Below are positions 1 to 10,719 of a stretch of DNA of 64,000 bases, piece after piece (position 1 is the stretch's first letter; each line of letters opens with the position of its first letter). This DNA comes from KBS50 sp042666615. GTDB lineage: Bacteria; Actinomycetota; Actinomycetes; Mycobacteriales; Micromonosporaceae. The stretch lies in NCBI RefSeq assembly GCF_042666615.1, contig NZ_JBHTDD010000023.1, positions 1 through 64,000 on the forward strand, in the 5' to 3' direction. A program made the position numbers and the translations under genes. The notes below the pieces were generated by a model. The model did not search any database, was not told where the DNA came from, and saw only the letters and a list, made by a program, of their open reading frames with translations.

Positions 1-51
1 CCCGCCCCCGCCCGGGTTTCCCGCCACCGGGGCGGGAGACCAGGGGGCGGG
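1..51 (-). terminator. Nested hairpin downstream of sdhB
   Basis: An inner stem pairs 15-25 with 31-41 (11 bp, one G-T pair) and an outer 9-bp stem pairs 1-9 with 43-51. It lies 11 bp beyond the sdhB stop codon and is GC-rich without a U-tract, as is usual for actinobacterial terminators. Confidence 0.6.
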
Positions 52-61
52 GGGAAGGAGG

Positions 62-819
62 CTAGGTGGCGGGGGTGTCGTCGCGCTTGGCGGCGGCGGA
101 CAGGTAGTCCCGGTTGAGCCGGCCGATGGTGCTCAGCGGAATGCCCTTCGGGCACACCGCGGTGCACTCACCGGCGTTGGTGCAGCCACCGAAGCCGGCC
201 TCGTCGTGTGCGTCGACCATGCCGATGACCCGGGTGTACCGCTCGGGCTGGCCCTGCGGCAGCAAGCTGAGCTGGGTCACCTTGGCGGCGGTGAACAGCA
301 TGCCCGAGCCGTTCGGGCAGGCCGCGACGCAGGCGCCGCAGCCGATGCAGGCGGCGGCCTCGAAGGCGACGTCCGCGTTGGCCTTGGCCACCGGGGTGGC
401 GTGCGCCTCCGGGGCGCTGCCGGCGGGGGCGGTGATGTAGCCGCCGGCGGCGATGATGGCGTCGAACGCGCTCCGGTCCACCACCAGGTCCTTGACCACC
501 GGGAACGCCCGGGCCCGCCACGGCTCGATGTCGATGGTGTCGCCGTCGGCGAAGTGCCGCATGTGCAACTGGCAGGCGGTGGTGCCGCGCTCCGGGCCGT
601 GCGCGGCACCGTTGATCACCATGCCGCAGGCGCCGCAGATGCCCTCCCGGCAGTCGTGGTCGAAGGCCACCGGCTCGTCGCCGTCCAGGGTGAGCCGCTC
701 GTTGAGTACGTCCAGCATCTCCAGGAACGACATGTCCGGGGAGATGTCCTGGACCCGGTAGGTGACCATCCGGCCGCGCTCGTCCGGGCCGGACTGTCGC
801 CAGATCCGCAGGGTGAGAT

Positions 820-823
<4 letters not shown>
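62..823 (-). CDS. sdhB: Succinate dehydrogenase iron-sulfur subunit
   Basis: Electron-transfer subunit of complex II, passing electrons from the flavoprotein to the membrane haem subunit. With a GTG start at 823 the protein is 253 aa. Cys58, Cys63, Cys66 and Cys84 form the plant-type [2Fe-2S] set (CREGICGAC). The motifs CIGCGACVAACPNG and CTNAGECTAVCPKG carry the ligands of the two C-terminal clusters. A longer reading frame extends upstream into sdhA but is only an Arg-rich shadow, and the GTG overlaps the sdhA stop by 4 bp (GTGA), which decides the start. Last gene of the sdhCAB operon, followed directly by a hairpin. Confidence 0.95.
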
Positions 824-2754
<1,931 letters not shown>

Positions 2755-2755
2755 G

Positions 2756-3484
2756 TCAGGACACCAATCCGGTGAGTACGGCGAACGGAACCACCAGGTA
2801 GCCGGCGCTCAGCGCGACGGCGAAAACGAGGGCGACCGCGCGGGCGGTCCGCTCGCCGCGAGGGCGCTGCTGGCCGAGGCTGCGCAGCGCGGAGAAGACG
2901 CCGTGCCGCAGGTGGAAGCCGAGGGCCACGACGGCCAGGGTGTAGAACAGCGTCACGTACCAGCGGTGCGGGGCGAAGTCCGCGACCACCTGGGCGTACG
3001 GGCGGCTGGGGTCGCCCACCGGGTTGAGGGTGCCGGTGGTCAGGTCCAGCAGGTGGTAGATCACGAAGAGCAGGATGATCACGCCGCCCCAGCGCATGGT
3101 GCGGGCGGCGTAGCTGCCCCGCACCGGGCGTCGGTGGGCGTACCGGACCGGTCGGGCGGCGCGGGCCCGCAGCGCCAGCACGGTGGCCGCCCAGATGTGC
3201 GCCAGCACGGCGGCCGTCAGTACGCCGCGTTGCAGCCACAGGTACCAGGTGTTCGGTAGCACCGGGCTGCCGATGGTCCGCAGCCAGTGGGCGTAGCTGT
3301 CGAACGCCGTCTCGCCCGTGAAGATCTTGAGGTTGCCCAGCATGTGGGCGATGAGGAAGAGCACCAGGATGATCCCGGAGACCGCCATGACGGCCTTGAG
3401 GCCCACGGAGGAGCGGATCGGGGTACGGCTCGCTACTACCACCCCCTCGACGCTAGGTCGGCCCTTACCAGTCGTCCAATGCAT
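2756..3484 (-). CDS. sdhC: Succinate dehydrogenase cytochrome b subunit
   Basis: Single membrane-anchor subunit of the b558 family (type-B complex II), 242 aa with about five hydrophobic helices and conserved histidines on the helices as expected for a dihaem anchor. It exchanges electrons with menaquinone. The ATG at 3484 has a GAGGG ribosome site five bases upstream, better placed than the internal GTG at 3442. First gene of the operon. Only 36 bp separate it from the divergent LysR gene, so both promoters share that interval. Confidence 0.9.
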   Translation of the reverse strand: MHWTTGKGRPSVEGVVVASRTPIRSSVGLKAVMAVSGIILVLFLIAHMLGNLKIFTGETAFDSYAHWLRTIGSPVLPNTWYLWLQRGVLTAAVLAHIWAATVLALRARAARPVRYAHRRPVRGSYAARTMRWGGVIILLFVIYHLLDLTTGTLNPVGDPSRPYAQVVADFAPHRWYVTLFYTLAVVALGFHLRHGVFSALRSLGQQRPRGERTARAVALVFAVALSAGYLVVPFAVLTGLVS

Positions 3485-3500
3485 CGAACCCTCATATTTG

Positions 3501-3515
3501 ATAGCTGTAGGCTAT
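3501..3515. promoter_or_regulatory. LysR-type T-N11-A box overlapping the regulator's own -10
   Basis: ATAGC-TGTAG-GCTAT is a perfect 5-bp inverted repeat with a 5-bp centre. It contains T3502-N11-A3514, the LysR operator signature. The sequence TAGGCT (3508-3513) fits the actinobacterial TANNNT -10 and is 7 nt before the GTG at 3521, so the regulator mRNA is probably leaderless. The same site is 17-31 bp upstream of the sdhC start on the other strand, so a bound dimer could affect both directions. Confidence 0.6.
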
Positions 3516-3520
3516 ACAGC

Positions 3521-4450
3521 GTGCAGCTTCACCAGTTGAAGTACTTCGTCGCGCTGGCGGAAACCCGGCATTTCACTCATGCCGCCGATCTGGTCGGCAT
3601 CACCCAGCCATCCCTGAGCAAACAGATTCACGCCCTTGAGCGTGACCTCGGCGCCGCGCTGTTCGAACGCGTCCGCGGCAACATCGCGCTGACCGCCGCC
3701 GGGGAGGTGCTGCTCCCGCTGGCCACCCGGATCCTGGCCGACGTCGAGACCGCCCGGCACGAGGTCAACGACGTGGTCGGCGTCCGGCGGGGGCGGCTGC
3801 GGCTCGGGGCCACCCCGAGCCTGTGCACCTCGCTGGCGCCGCCGGTGCTGCGCCGGTTCCGCGACGCCCACCCCGGCGTCGACCTGCGGATCGAGGAGGG
3901 CGGCTCGCAGGACCTGGTCCGTGACCTGCTGCGCGGTGAACTGGACCTCGCCCTCGTCATCCAGTCCGCCCGCGGCGCCGACCCGGGCCTGCGTACCGAG
4001 CCGCTGCTGCGGGAGAGCCTCGTGGTGGCCTCCCTCGATCCGCTGCCGGCGGCCGGGACCACTGGCCAGGTCGCCATCACCGACCTGCGCGAGCAGCCGC
4101 TTGTGATGTTCCGGACCGGCTACGACCTGCGCGACGCCACCCTCGCGGCCTGCCGGGCCGCCGGCTTCGAGCCCCGGTTCGCCGTCGAGGGCGGCGAGAT
4201 GGACGCGGTGCTCAGCTTCGTCGAGGCCGGACTGGGCGTGGCGCTGGTGCCCGGGATCGTGGTGTCCGGCCGGCGGCGCGTACGGACCACCCGGATCGCC
4301 CCGCCCGGCATCCACCGAACCATCGCGCTGGCCCGCCGGCGCGAGGTCGCCCTCACCCACGCCGCCCGCGAGCTGCGCCGGATCCTGCTGGACTTCGTCC
4401 GGGAGAGTGCCGCCCAGGGACGCCTGCCCGACGGCGTCGAACCGTACTGA
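3521..4450 (+). CDS. LysR-family transcriptional regulator
   Basis: 309 aa, standard LTTR length. The N-terminal winged helix-turn-helix spans residues 1-60 (ETRHFTHAADLVGITQPSLS then the LER-dimerisation helix), followed by a periplasmic-binding-type co-inducer domain. There is no ribosome site. The start GTG follows a TANNNT -10 by 7 nt, so a leaderless start is inferred. Its divergence from sdhCAB and a T-N11-A box between them suggest that it controls itself and complex II. The inducer cannot be read from sequence. Confidence 0.85.
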   Translation: MQLHQLKYFVALAETRHFTHAADLVGITQPSLSKQIHALERDLGAALFERVRGNIALTAAGEVLLPLATRILADVETARHEVNDVVGVRRGRLRLGATPSLCTSLAPPVLRRFRDAHPGVDLRIEEGGSQDLVRDLLRGELDLALVIQSARGADPGLRTEPLLRESLVVASLDPLPAAGTTGQVAITDLREQPLVMFRTGYDLRDATLAACRAAGFEPRFAVEGGEMDAVLSFVEAGLGVALVPGIVVSGRRRVRTTRIAPPGIHRTIALARRREVALTHAARELRRILLDFVRESAAQGRLPDGVEPY

Positions 4451-4540
4451 GCCGAGCGGGAGCCATGCCGGGTTTCCCGTTTGGCGATGTCGTTTGACCT
4501 CCACGTCCCGTTATCCACGTCGTGGACGGCGAAGTCACCT

Positions 4541-4559
4541 ACTATTAGTCCTCAATAGT
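4541..4559. promoter_or_regulatory. Small inverted repeat in the rfbB upstream region
   Basis: ACTATT-N7-AATAGT is a perfect 6-bp inverted repeat in the only AT-rich patch of the 246-bp gap before the dehydratase. A second palindrome, TCCACG-T-CGTGGA, is at 4514-4526. They could be an operator or part of the LysR-gene terminator; there is no further support. Confidence 0.3.
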
Positions 4560-4696
4560 CAGTTACGTGACAAATATCCGTATTCTGTCTGGCCGGCTTG
4601 AGGCGAGATGGCCGGAGACGTTGACGGCAGTGGCCTGCGCGGTCTCCGCGGGGTGCACAGGAGTGCGCGAGACGCTCGCGCGGCAGGAGGCCCTAC

Positions 4697-5767
4697 ATGA
4701 GAATCCTGGTGACCGGCGGCGCGGGTTTCATCGGGTCGCACTTCACCCGGAGCCTGCTGGACGGACGGTACGTCGGCTTGGAGGACTGCGAGGTGACCGT
4801 GGTCGACAAGCTGACCTATGCCAGCGATCGGAGCAGCATCCCCGCGACGCATCCCCGGTTGACCTTCGTGGCGGGCGATGTCTGTGACCGGCGAATGCTC
4901 GGCGACGTGGTGCCCGGTCACGACGCGGTGGTCCATTTCGCCGCCGAGTCCCACGTCGACCGCTCCATCGACGATCCGACGGAGTTCATTGAGACCAATG
5001 TGATGGGTTCCCACCTGCTGATGGCCGAATGTGTACGAAGTGGCGTGGCGCGGGTGGTCCACGTGTCCACCGACGAGGTCTACGGCTCGATCGCCAGCGG
5101 TTCCTGGGACGAGCGCTGCCTGCTCGAACCCAACACGCCCTATGCCGCGTCCAAGGCGGCCAGTGACTGCCTGGTCCGCGCCTACTGGCGCACCTACGAC
5201 CTTGACCTTTCAATTACCCGCTGCGCCAACAACTACGGTCCGTACCAGCATGTTGAGAAGGTCATCCCGAAGTTCGTGACGAGCCTGCTCGCCGGTCAGG
5301 ACATCACGCTGCACGGTGACGGCCGCGCGGTTCGGGAATGGCTCCATGTGGACGACCATTGTCGAGCCATCTCGTTGGTGCTGGGCAAGGGCCGGGCGGG
5401 CGAGATCTACAACATCGGCGGAGACATCGAGTTGACGAACCAGGCGCTCGCGGAACGGATCCTCCAACTACACGGGGCGGGCTGGGACCGGGTGCGGTAC
5501 GTGGCCGACCGCAAGGTCCAGGACCAGCGTTACTCGTTGGACTTCCGCAAGGTTCAGGAGGAGTTGGGGTTCGAGCCGCAGATCAGTTTCGCCGACGGTC
5601 TCGCCGAGGTGTACGCCTGGTATCGGGACAACCGGCAGCGATGGGCACACCTGTATCCGGAAACCGCATCCCCCGTTGAGCCCGAAGAACGGCCCGAGGC
5701 GCGCCGGCCGGCGCCGGTCGCCCGGACGGCGGCTCAGCGGCCCTCGGCGTCGTCCATCGCCCGGTAG
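4697..5767 (+). CDS. rfbB: dTDP-glucose 4,6-dehydratase
   Basis: Converts dTDP-glucose to dTDP-4-keto-6-deoxyglucose, the branch point to deoxysugars. It is an extended SDR with the NAD-binding GGAGFIGSHF at residues 7-16, the STDEVYG catalytic loop, the YAASKAASD active-site Tyr/Lys pair, and a C-terminal sugar-nucleotide domain. The start has a GGAGG site. At 356 aa it is about 30 residues longer than most: the tail after LYPETAS is Pro/Arg/Ala-rich and overlaps the 3' end of convergent hrpA by 34 bp. No rfbA, rfbC or rfbD lies nearby, so it is a stand-alone copy, perhaps serving glycosylated natural products or surface sugars. Confidence 0.9.
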   Translation: MRILVTGGAGFIGSHFTRSLLDGRYVGLEDCEVTVVDKLTYASDRSSIPATHPRLTFVAGDVCDRRMLGDVVPGHDAVVHFAAESHVDRSIDDPTEFIETNVMGSHLLMAECVRSGVARVVHVSTDEVYGSIASGSWDERCLLEPNTPYAASKAASDCLVRAYWRTYDLDLSITRCANNYGPYQHVEKVIPKFVTSLLAGQDITLHGDGRAVREWLHVDDHCRAISLVLGKGRAGEIYNIGGDIELTNQALAERILQLHGAGWDRVRYVADRKVQDQRYSLDFRKVQEELGFEPQISFADGLAEVYAWYRDNRQRWAHLYPETASPVEPEERPEARRPAPVARTAAQRPSASSIAR

Positions 5768-8700
5768 ATCCGCTGCTCCGACACCGGGTACGGGGTGCCC
5801 AGCGCCTGGGCGAAGACGTTCACCCGCAGCTCCTCGATCATCCAGCGGATCCGCCGTACCGCCGGATCGTTCCGGCGCCCCGGCGGCAGAGCGGCGAGCA
5901 GGTCCGCGTACTCCTTACGCACCACCGCGACCCGCTCCTGCTGCTGCCGGTCCCGCTGCGGGTTGCCGGGCAGCCGGTCCAGCCGACGCTCGATCGCGGT
6001 GAGGTAGCGCAGCAGGTCCGGCAGCCGGGCGTACCCGGTCTCGGTGATGAAGCCGGCGTGCACCAGCCCGGCGAGCTGGTCGCGGATGTCGGCGAGCGCG
6101 GCCACCACCGCCAGGTTCTTCGTGGCGCCGAGGCGCTGCTCCACGACGTACGCGGCGGCGAGCACCGCGCGGGTCCGGTCCATGACCTCGACCACGGTGT
6201 CGACAAGCCCGGCCCGGACCTTGTCCCGCAGCGTTGCGAAGCCGGCCGCGTCCCAGGCCGGCCCGCCCGCGTCGGCCATCAGCTGGTCGATGGCCGCCCC
6301 GGCCGCGTCCTCGATGAGCTGCTGCACCCCGCCGTGCGGGTTCCGGCTGAGCGCCAGCTTCGCCTCGTTGCTCAGCCGCCCCTGGAGGATCTTCGCGGGC
6401 GACGCCACGGTGAGCCGGAGCAGCCGTCGGGTGCCGGCCCAGTGCGCCGCGTCCTGCTCGGCGGGGGTGTCGAAGACCTTCACCCCGACGCTCGTCCCCT
6501 CGTCCACAAGCGCCGGGTACGCGGTGACCGGATAGCCGGCCCGGTTCTGCTCGATGGTGCGGGGCAGGGTGCCGATGCTCCATTCGGTCAGCCCGGTGCG
6601 GGCCACCTCCGGCGCGGCATCGGCCACCACCTGGCGTACCTCCGCGCGGAGCTGGCGTTGCAGGGCCGGCAGGTCCCGGCCCTCGGCGACCGGCTGGTTA
6701 CGCTCGTCCAGTACCCGGTAGTTGAGCCGCAGGTGGGCCGGCAGTTTCGCCGGGTCCCAGGCGTCCCGTGACACGGTCACCCCGGTCATCCGGCGTAGTT
6801 CGCGGGTGAGCGCGTCCGGCAGCGGTTCGGCGCCCGGTCGGATCGCCGCGAGCGCCGCCCGGGCGAAGTCCGGGACCGGCACGAAGTTGCGCCGCACCGC
6901 CTTGGGCAGCGACCGGATCAACGCGATCACGAGTTCCTCGCGTAGCCCGGGCACCTGCCAGTCGAAGCTGTCGGCGGACACCCGGTTGAGCATCGGCAGC
7001 GGGATGTCGACGGTCACCCCGTCGACGTCGGTGCCCGGCTCGAACCGGTACGTCAATGGCAGCGCAATCCCGTCGGAGTGCCACTCGTCCGGGAAGTCGG
7101 CCTGGTCGACACCGCCCCGGCCGGCGTTGGTCAGCAGGTCGCGGGTGAAGGTGAGCAGGTCCGGCCGGTCCCGGCGGGTCTTCTTCCACCAGGCGTCGAA
7201 GTGCCGACCGGAGACCACGTCGGCCGGGATCCGCTCGTCGTAGAAGGCGAACACGGTCTCGTCGTCGACAAGGATGTCCCGGCGGCGAGTCCGGTGCTCC
7301 AGTTCCTCGATCTCGGCGAGCAGCCGCTGGTTGTCCCGCCAGAACTGGTGGTGCGTCTGCCAGTCCCCCTCCACCAGGGCGTGCCGGATGAACAGCTCCC
7401 GGCTGAGCACCGGGTCGATCCGGCCGAAGTTGACCTTGCGGGAGGTGACAAGCGGGATGCCGTACAGCGTCACCTTCTCGTACGCCATCACGGCCGCCTG
7501 CTTCTTCTCCCAGTGCGGCTCGCTGTAGCTGCGTTTCACCAGGTGCTGGGCGAGCGGCTCGACCCACTCCGGCTCGATCCGGCCGTTGACCCGACCCCAC
7601 AGCCGGGAGGTCTCCACCAGTTCGGCGGACATCACCCAGCGCGGCGGCTTCCTGAACAGCGCCGAGCCCGGGAAGAGGCCGAACTTCGCCCCCCGGGCAC
7701 CCAGGTACTCGTGCTTCTGGGCGTCCTTGAGGCCGACGTGTGACAGCAGCCCGGCCAGCAGCGCCTGGTGCACCCGCGGCGTGTCGATCTCGGTGGGTAG
7801 GTCAGCGCCGGCAGCGCGCCGCCGGTCCGATCGCCCGCCGGTCTCGGCGTCCGCGGCCCGCCGATCCGCTCGCCCGGCGTCCGCGACCTCCGCGCCGCGC
7901 CGGTCGCCGTCCACTGCCGCCGAAGTACGCCGCCCGCGCCGCCCGCCGTCGGCGGTCATCGCCTGGCGGAGCTGGCTGACGATGTCCTGCCACTCGCGCA
8001 CCCGCAGGTAGTTCAGGTACTCCGCCTTGCACATCCGGCGGAACGCGCTTGACGACAGTTCCCGCTGCCGCTCCCGCAGGTGGCGCCACAGGTTCAGGTA
8101 GGCGACGAAGTCCGACTCCTTGTCGGCGAACCGGGCGTGTGCCTGGTCGGCCTGAGCCTGCCTGTCGGCCGGCCGCTCCCGGGGATCCTGGATGGACAGC
8201 GCCGCGGCGATCACCATGACCTCGGTGAGGCAGCCGTTGCGCTCGCCCTCCAACACCATCCGGGCCAGCCGCGGGTCGACCGGCAACTGGGCCAGCCGCC
8301 GGCCGAGCGGGGTGAGCCGCCGGTCGGTCTCGGTGCCGGCCGGGTCCAGGGCGTTCAGCTCGTGCAGCAGGTTGACGCCGTCGGTGACGTTGCGCCGCTC
8401 GGGCGGCTCGACGAACGGGAAGGCGCCGATGTCACCGAGCCCGATCGCGGTCATCTGGAGGATGACCGAGGCGAGGCTGGTTCGCAGGATCTCCGGGTCG
8501 GTGAACTCGGGCCGGGCCAGGTAGTCCTGCTCGTCGTAGAGCCGGACGCAGATGCCGGCGGCGACCCGGCCGCACCGGCCGGCGCGCTGGTTGGCCGAGG
8601 CCTGGGAGATCGGTTCGATGGGTAGCCGCTGCACCTTGAGCCGGTTGCTGTAGCGGGAGATCCGGGCGGTGCCGGGGTCCACCACGTACCGGATGCCGGG

Positions 8701-9843
8701 GACGGTGAGCGAGGTCTCCGCGACGTTGGTGGCCAGCACGACCCGCCGTCCACCGTGGGGCTGGAAGACCCGGTGCTGCTCGGCGCTGGACAACCGGGCG
8801 TACAGCGGCAGGATCTCGGTGCCGCGCAGCCCTCGCTTCTTTTCGACGAGCTTGCCGAGCGCGTCGGCGGTGTCCCGGATCTCCCGTTCCCCGCTGAGGA
8901 AGACCAGGATGTCGCCGGGCCCCTCGGCGGCCAGTTCCTCGACGGCGTCGCCGATGGCCTGGATCTGGTCGCGGACGGTGTCCTCGTCGCCGTCGGCATC
9001 CTCGTCGGCCGCCTCGATCAGCGGTCGGTAGCGCACCTCGACCGGGTAGGTGCGACCGGACACCTCGACGATCGGCGCCGGCGTGGGTTCGCCGCCGACG
9101 TCCGCGGCGAAGTGCCGGGCGAAGCGCTCCGGGTCGATGGTCGCCGATGTAATGATCACCTTGAGGTCGGGCCGGCGGGGAAGCAGTTGCCTGAGGTAGC
9201 CCAGGATGAAATCGATGTTGAGGCTACGTTCGTGCGCCTCGTCGATGATCAGCGTGTCGTACTGGCGCAGCATCCGGTCCTGCTGCAACTCGGCCAGCAG
9301 GATGCCGTCGGTCATCAGCTTGACAAGCGTCCGGTCGCCGACCTGGTCGGTGAACCGGACCTTGTAGCCGACCACCTCGCCGAGCTCGGTGCCGAGTTCC
9401 TCGGCGATCCGGTCGGCGACCGTGCGGGCGGCCAGCCGGCGGGGTTGCGTGTGCCCGATCCGGCCGCGGATCCCGCGTCCCAGCTCCAGGCAGATCTTGG
9501 GAAGCTGGGTGGTCTTGCCGGAACCGGTCTCACCGGCCACCACGACGACCTGGTGATCGCGGATCGCCGCCGCGATCTCCGCGCGGCGCTCGCTGACCGG
9601 CAACTCCTCCGGGTACGTGATGACGGGCACCGCCGCGCGCCGCCTGGACAACCGGTCCTCGGCTGTGGCGATGTCGCCGGCGATCTCGGCGAGGGTGGCC
9701 GCCCGGCGCCCCGGATCGCGGACGCGCCGCACGCCGTCCAGTCGCCGCTGGATCCGGCGCTGGTCGGTGAAGGCGAGGTCGGTCAGCCGCGCGGTCAGGT
9801 CGGGCAGCGACGGACTGTCGACGGCGGCGGGTGGAGTCTGCAT
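5734..9843 (-). CDS. hrpA: DEAH-box RNA helicase HrpA
   Basis: ATP-dependent 3'-5' RNA helicase. From ATG 9843 it is 1369 aa, slightly longer than the roughly 1300 of E. coli HrpA. Walker A is GETGSGKT (residues 104-111), the DEAH box is IDEAHERSLN, SAT follows as motif III, and QRAGRCGR is motif VI. The helicase-associated, OB and long DUF3418 C-terminal domains are present. The reading frame continues upstream of 9843 into Arg/Pro-rich shadow, so the first Met with a family-like N-terminus was chosen. A low-complexity Arg/Ala/Asp insert of about 60 residues (DNA about 7780-7960) interrupts the C-terminal half. Confidence 0.9.
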   Translation of the reverse strand: MQTPPAAVDSPSLPDLTARLTDLAFTDQRRIQRRLDGVRRVRDPGRRAATLAEIAGDIATAEDRLSRRRAAVPVITYPEELPVSERRAEIAAAIRDHQVVVVAGETGSGKTTQLPKICLELGRGIRGRIGHTQPRRLAARTVADRIAEELGTELGEVVGYKVRFTDQVGDRTLVKLMTDGILLAELQQDRMLRQYDTLIIDEAHERSLNIDFILGYLRQLLPRRPDLKVIITSATIDPERFARHFAADVGGEPTPAPIVEVSGRTYPVEVRYRPLIEAADEDADGDEDTVRDQIQAIGDAVEELAAEGPGDILVFLSGEREIRDTADALGKLVEKKRGLRGTEILPLYARLSSAEQHRVFQPHGGRRVVLATNVAETSLTVPGIRYVVDPGTARISRYSNRLKVQRLPIEPISQASANQRAGRCGRVAAGICVRLYDEQDYLARPEFTDPEILRTSLASVILQMTAIGLGDIGAFPFVEPPERRNVTDGVNLLHELNALDPAGTETDRRLTPLGRRLAQLPVDPRLARMVLEGERNGCLTEVMVIAAALSIQDPRERPADRQAQADQAHARFADKESDFVAYLNLWRHLRERQRELSSSAFRRMCKAEYLNYLRVREWQDIVSQLRQAMTADGGRRGRRTSAAVDGDRRGAEVADAGRADRRAADAETGGRSDRRRAAGADLPTEIDTPRVHQALLAGLLSHVGLKDAQKHEYLGARGAKFGLFPGSALFRKPPRWVMSAELVETSRLWGRVNGRIEPEWVEPLAQHLVKRSYSEPHWEKKQAAVMAYEKVTLYGIPLVTSRKVNFGRIDPVLSRELFIRHALVEGDWQTHHQFWRDNQRLLAEIEELEHRTRRRDILVDDETVFAFYDERIPADVVSGRHFDAWWKKTRRDRPDLLTFTRDLLTNAGRGGVDQADFPDEWHSDGIALPLTYRFEPGTDVDGVTVDIPLPMLNRVSADSFDWQVPGLREELVIALIRSLPKAVRRNFVPVPDFARAALAAIRPGAEPLPDALTRELRRMTGVTVSRDAWDPAKLPAHLRLNYRVLDERNQPVAEGRDLPALQRQLRAEVRQVVADAAPEVARTGLTEWSIGTLPRTIEQNRAGYPVTAYPALVDEGTSVGVKVFDTPAEQDAAHWAGTRRLLRLTVASPAKILQGRLSNEAKLALSRNPHGGVQQLIEDAAGAAIDQLMADAGGPAWDAAGFATLRDKVRAGLVDTVVEVMDRTRAVLAAAYVVEQRLGATKNLAVVAALADIRDQLAGLVHAGFITETGYARLPDLLRYLTAIERRLDRLPGNPQRDRQQQERVAVVRKEYADLLAALPPGRRNDPAVRRIRWMIEELRVNVFAQALGTPYPVSEQRIYRAMDDAEGR

Positions 9844-10038
9844 GTCGTCGCCAAGAATAGGCACGGGGCGGCCGGACGGCCCGTGGTTATCCTCGGTGTG
9901 GATGATCACGGCAACCCGGTGTCGCCCGGGGTCGGGGGCGGACGCTTGGCCGGGGTGGATGACGGTGGCTGAGGTCCGCGCCGACGTTCTCGGCCGGGCC
10001 GGCCGCGGACGCGGCACAGACCTTAGGGGAGCAGGGCG

Positions 10039-10413
10039 ATGGAACCGACCGAGCGGGCGCTGGTCCAGGCGGCCGGGGCGGTGGCCCGGTTGCGCTGCCG
10101 GGGGGCGGCGCACACCGTCGCCGCAGCGGTGCTCGGCCCGGACGGCCGGGTCTTCACCGGGGTGAACCTGCGCTACCCGGTCGGCGAGACGTGCGCCGAG
10201 GTGGTGGCGCTCGGCGCGGCGGCCACCCAGGGGGTACGCGACCCGGTCGCGATCGTCGCGGTGGGCGACGGCGGGCGCACCGTGTTCCCGCCCTGCGGTC
10301 GCTGCCGGGCCGTGCTGCGCGAACACGCACCGTCGATCACCGTCATCATCGGCCCGCTGGACGCGCTGCGCGCGCTACCGCTCACCGACCTGCCGCCGGA
10401 ACCGCCGGCCTGA
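10039..10413 (+). CDS. cdd: Cytidine/blasticidin-type deaminase
   Basis: Zinc-dependent nucleoside deaminase, 124 aa, matching the small tetrameric cytidine deaminase family. Cys52-Ala-Glu54 supplies one zinc ligand and the proton-shuttle glutamate; PCGRC supplies Cys86 and Cys89. The start has an AGGGGAGCAGGG purine tract. In pyrimidine salvage it would convert cytidine or deoxycytidine to uridine forms. The shortened, divergent sequence leaves a blasticidin-S-deaminase-like specificity possible. No salvage partners (thymidine phosphorylase, adenosine deaminase) are adjacent. Confidence 0.8.
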   Translation: MEPTERALVQAAGAVARLRCRGAAHTVAAAVLGPDGRVFTGVNLRYPVGETCAEVVALGAAATQGVRDPVAIVAVGDGGRTVFPPCGRCRAVLREHAPSITVIIGPLDALRALPLTDLPPEPPA

Positions 10414-10495
10414 CCCGCCGCCCGCGCCGGTCGCCCGCACTCGTCGCCCGCCTCCCGCGCCCGCCTCCCGCGCCCGCGCCCTGCCGCCCCACCCC

Positions 10496-10570
10496 TGATC
10501 ACCCTCGTTCCGGGATCCAGGGCCCTCGCAGTCGCCCGCAGGCACCTAAATGCCCGATCGAGGGTGATCA
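10496..10570. repeat. Intergenic inverted repeat (12-bp arms)
   Basis: TGATCACCCTCG at 10496-10507 is perfectly inverted at 10559-10570 with 51 bp between. It sits in the otherwise gene-free 10414-10719 interval downstream of the deaminase. It resembles two other TGATC-containing palindromes in this window and may be a terminator or a dispersed repeat. Confidence 0.6.
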
Positions 10571-10719
10571 AGCGGTGTGTCGGGGGTGGTCAAGCAGGTT
10601 GCGCCCTGCGGCGGATGCCGCCGAGGTGCCGACGGTTGTCCACAGGCCCGGTCAGCACCGTCGCCGATATCCACAGGGGGTGGTGGCTGGCGCGGGCGTT
10701 CGTTGGCATCGTGCTCGGC

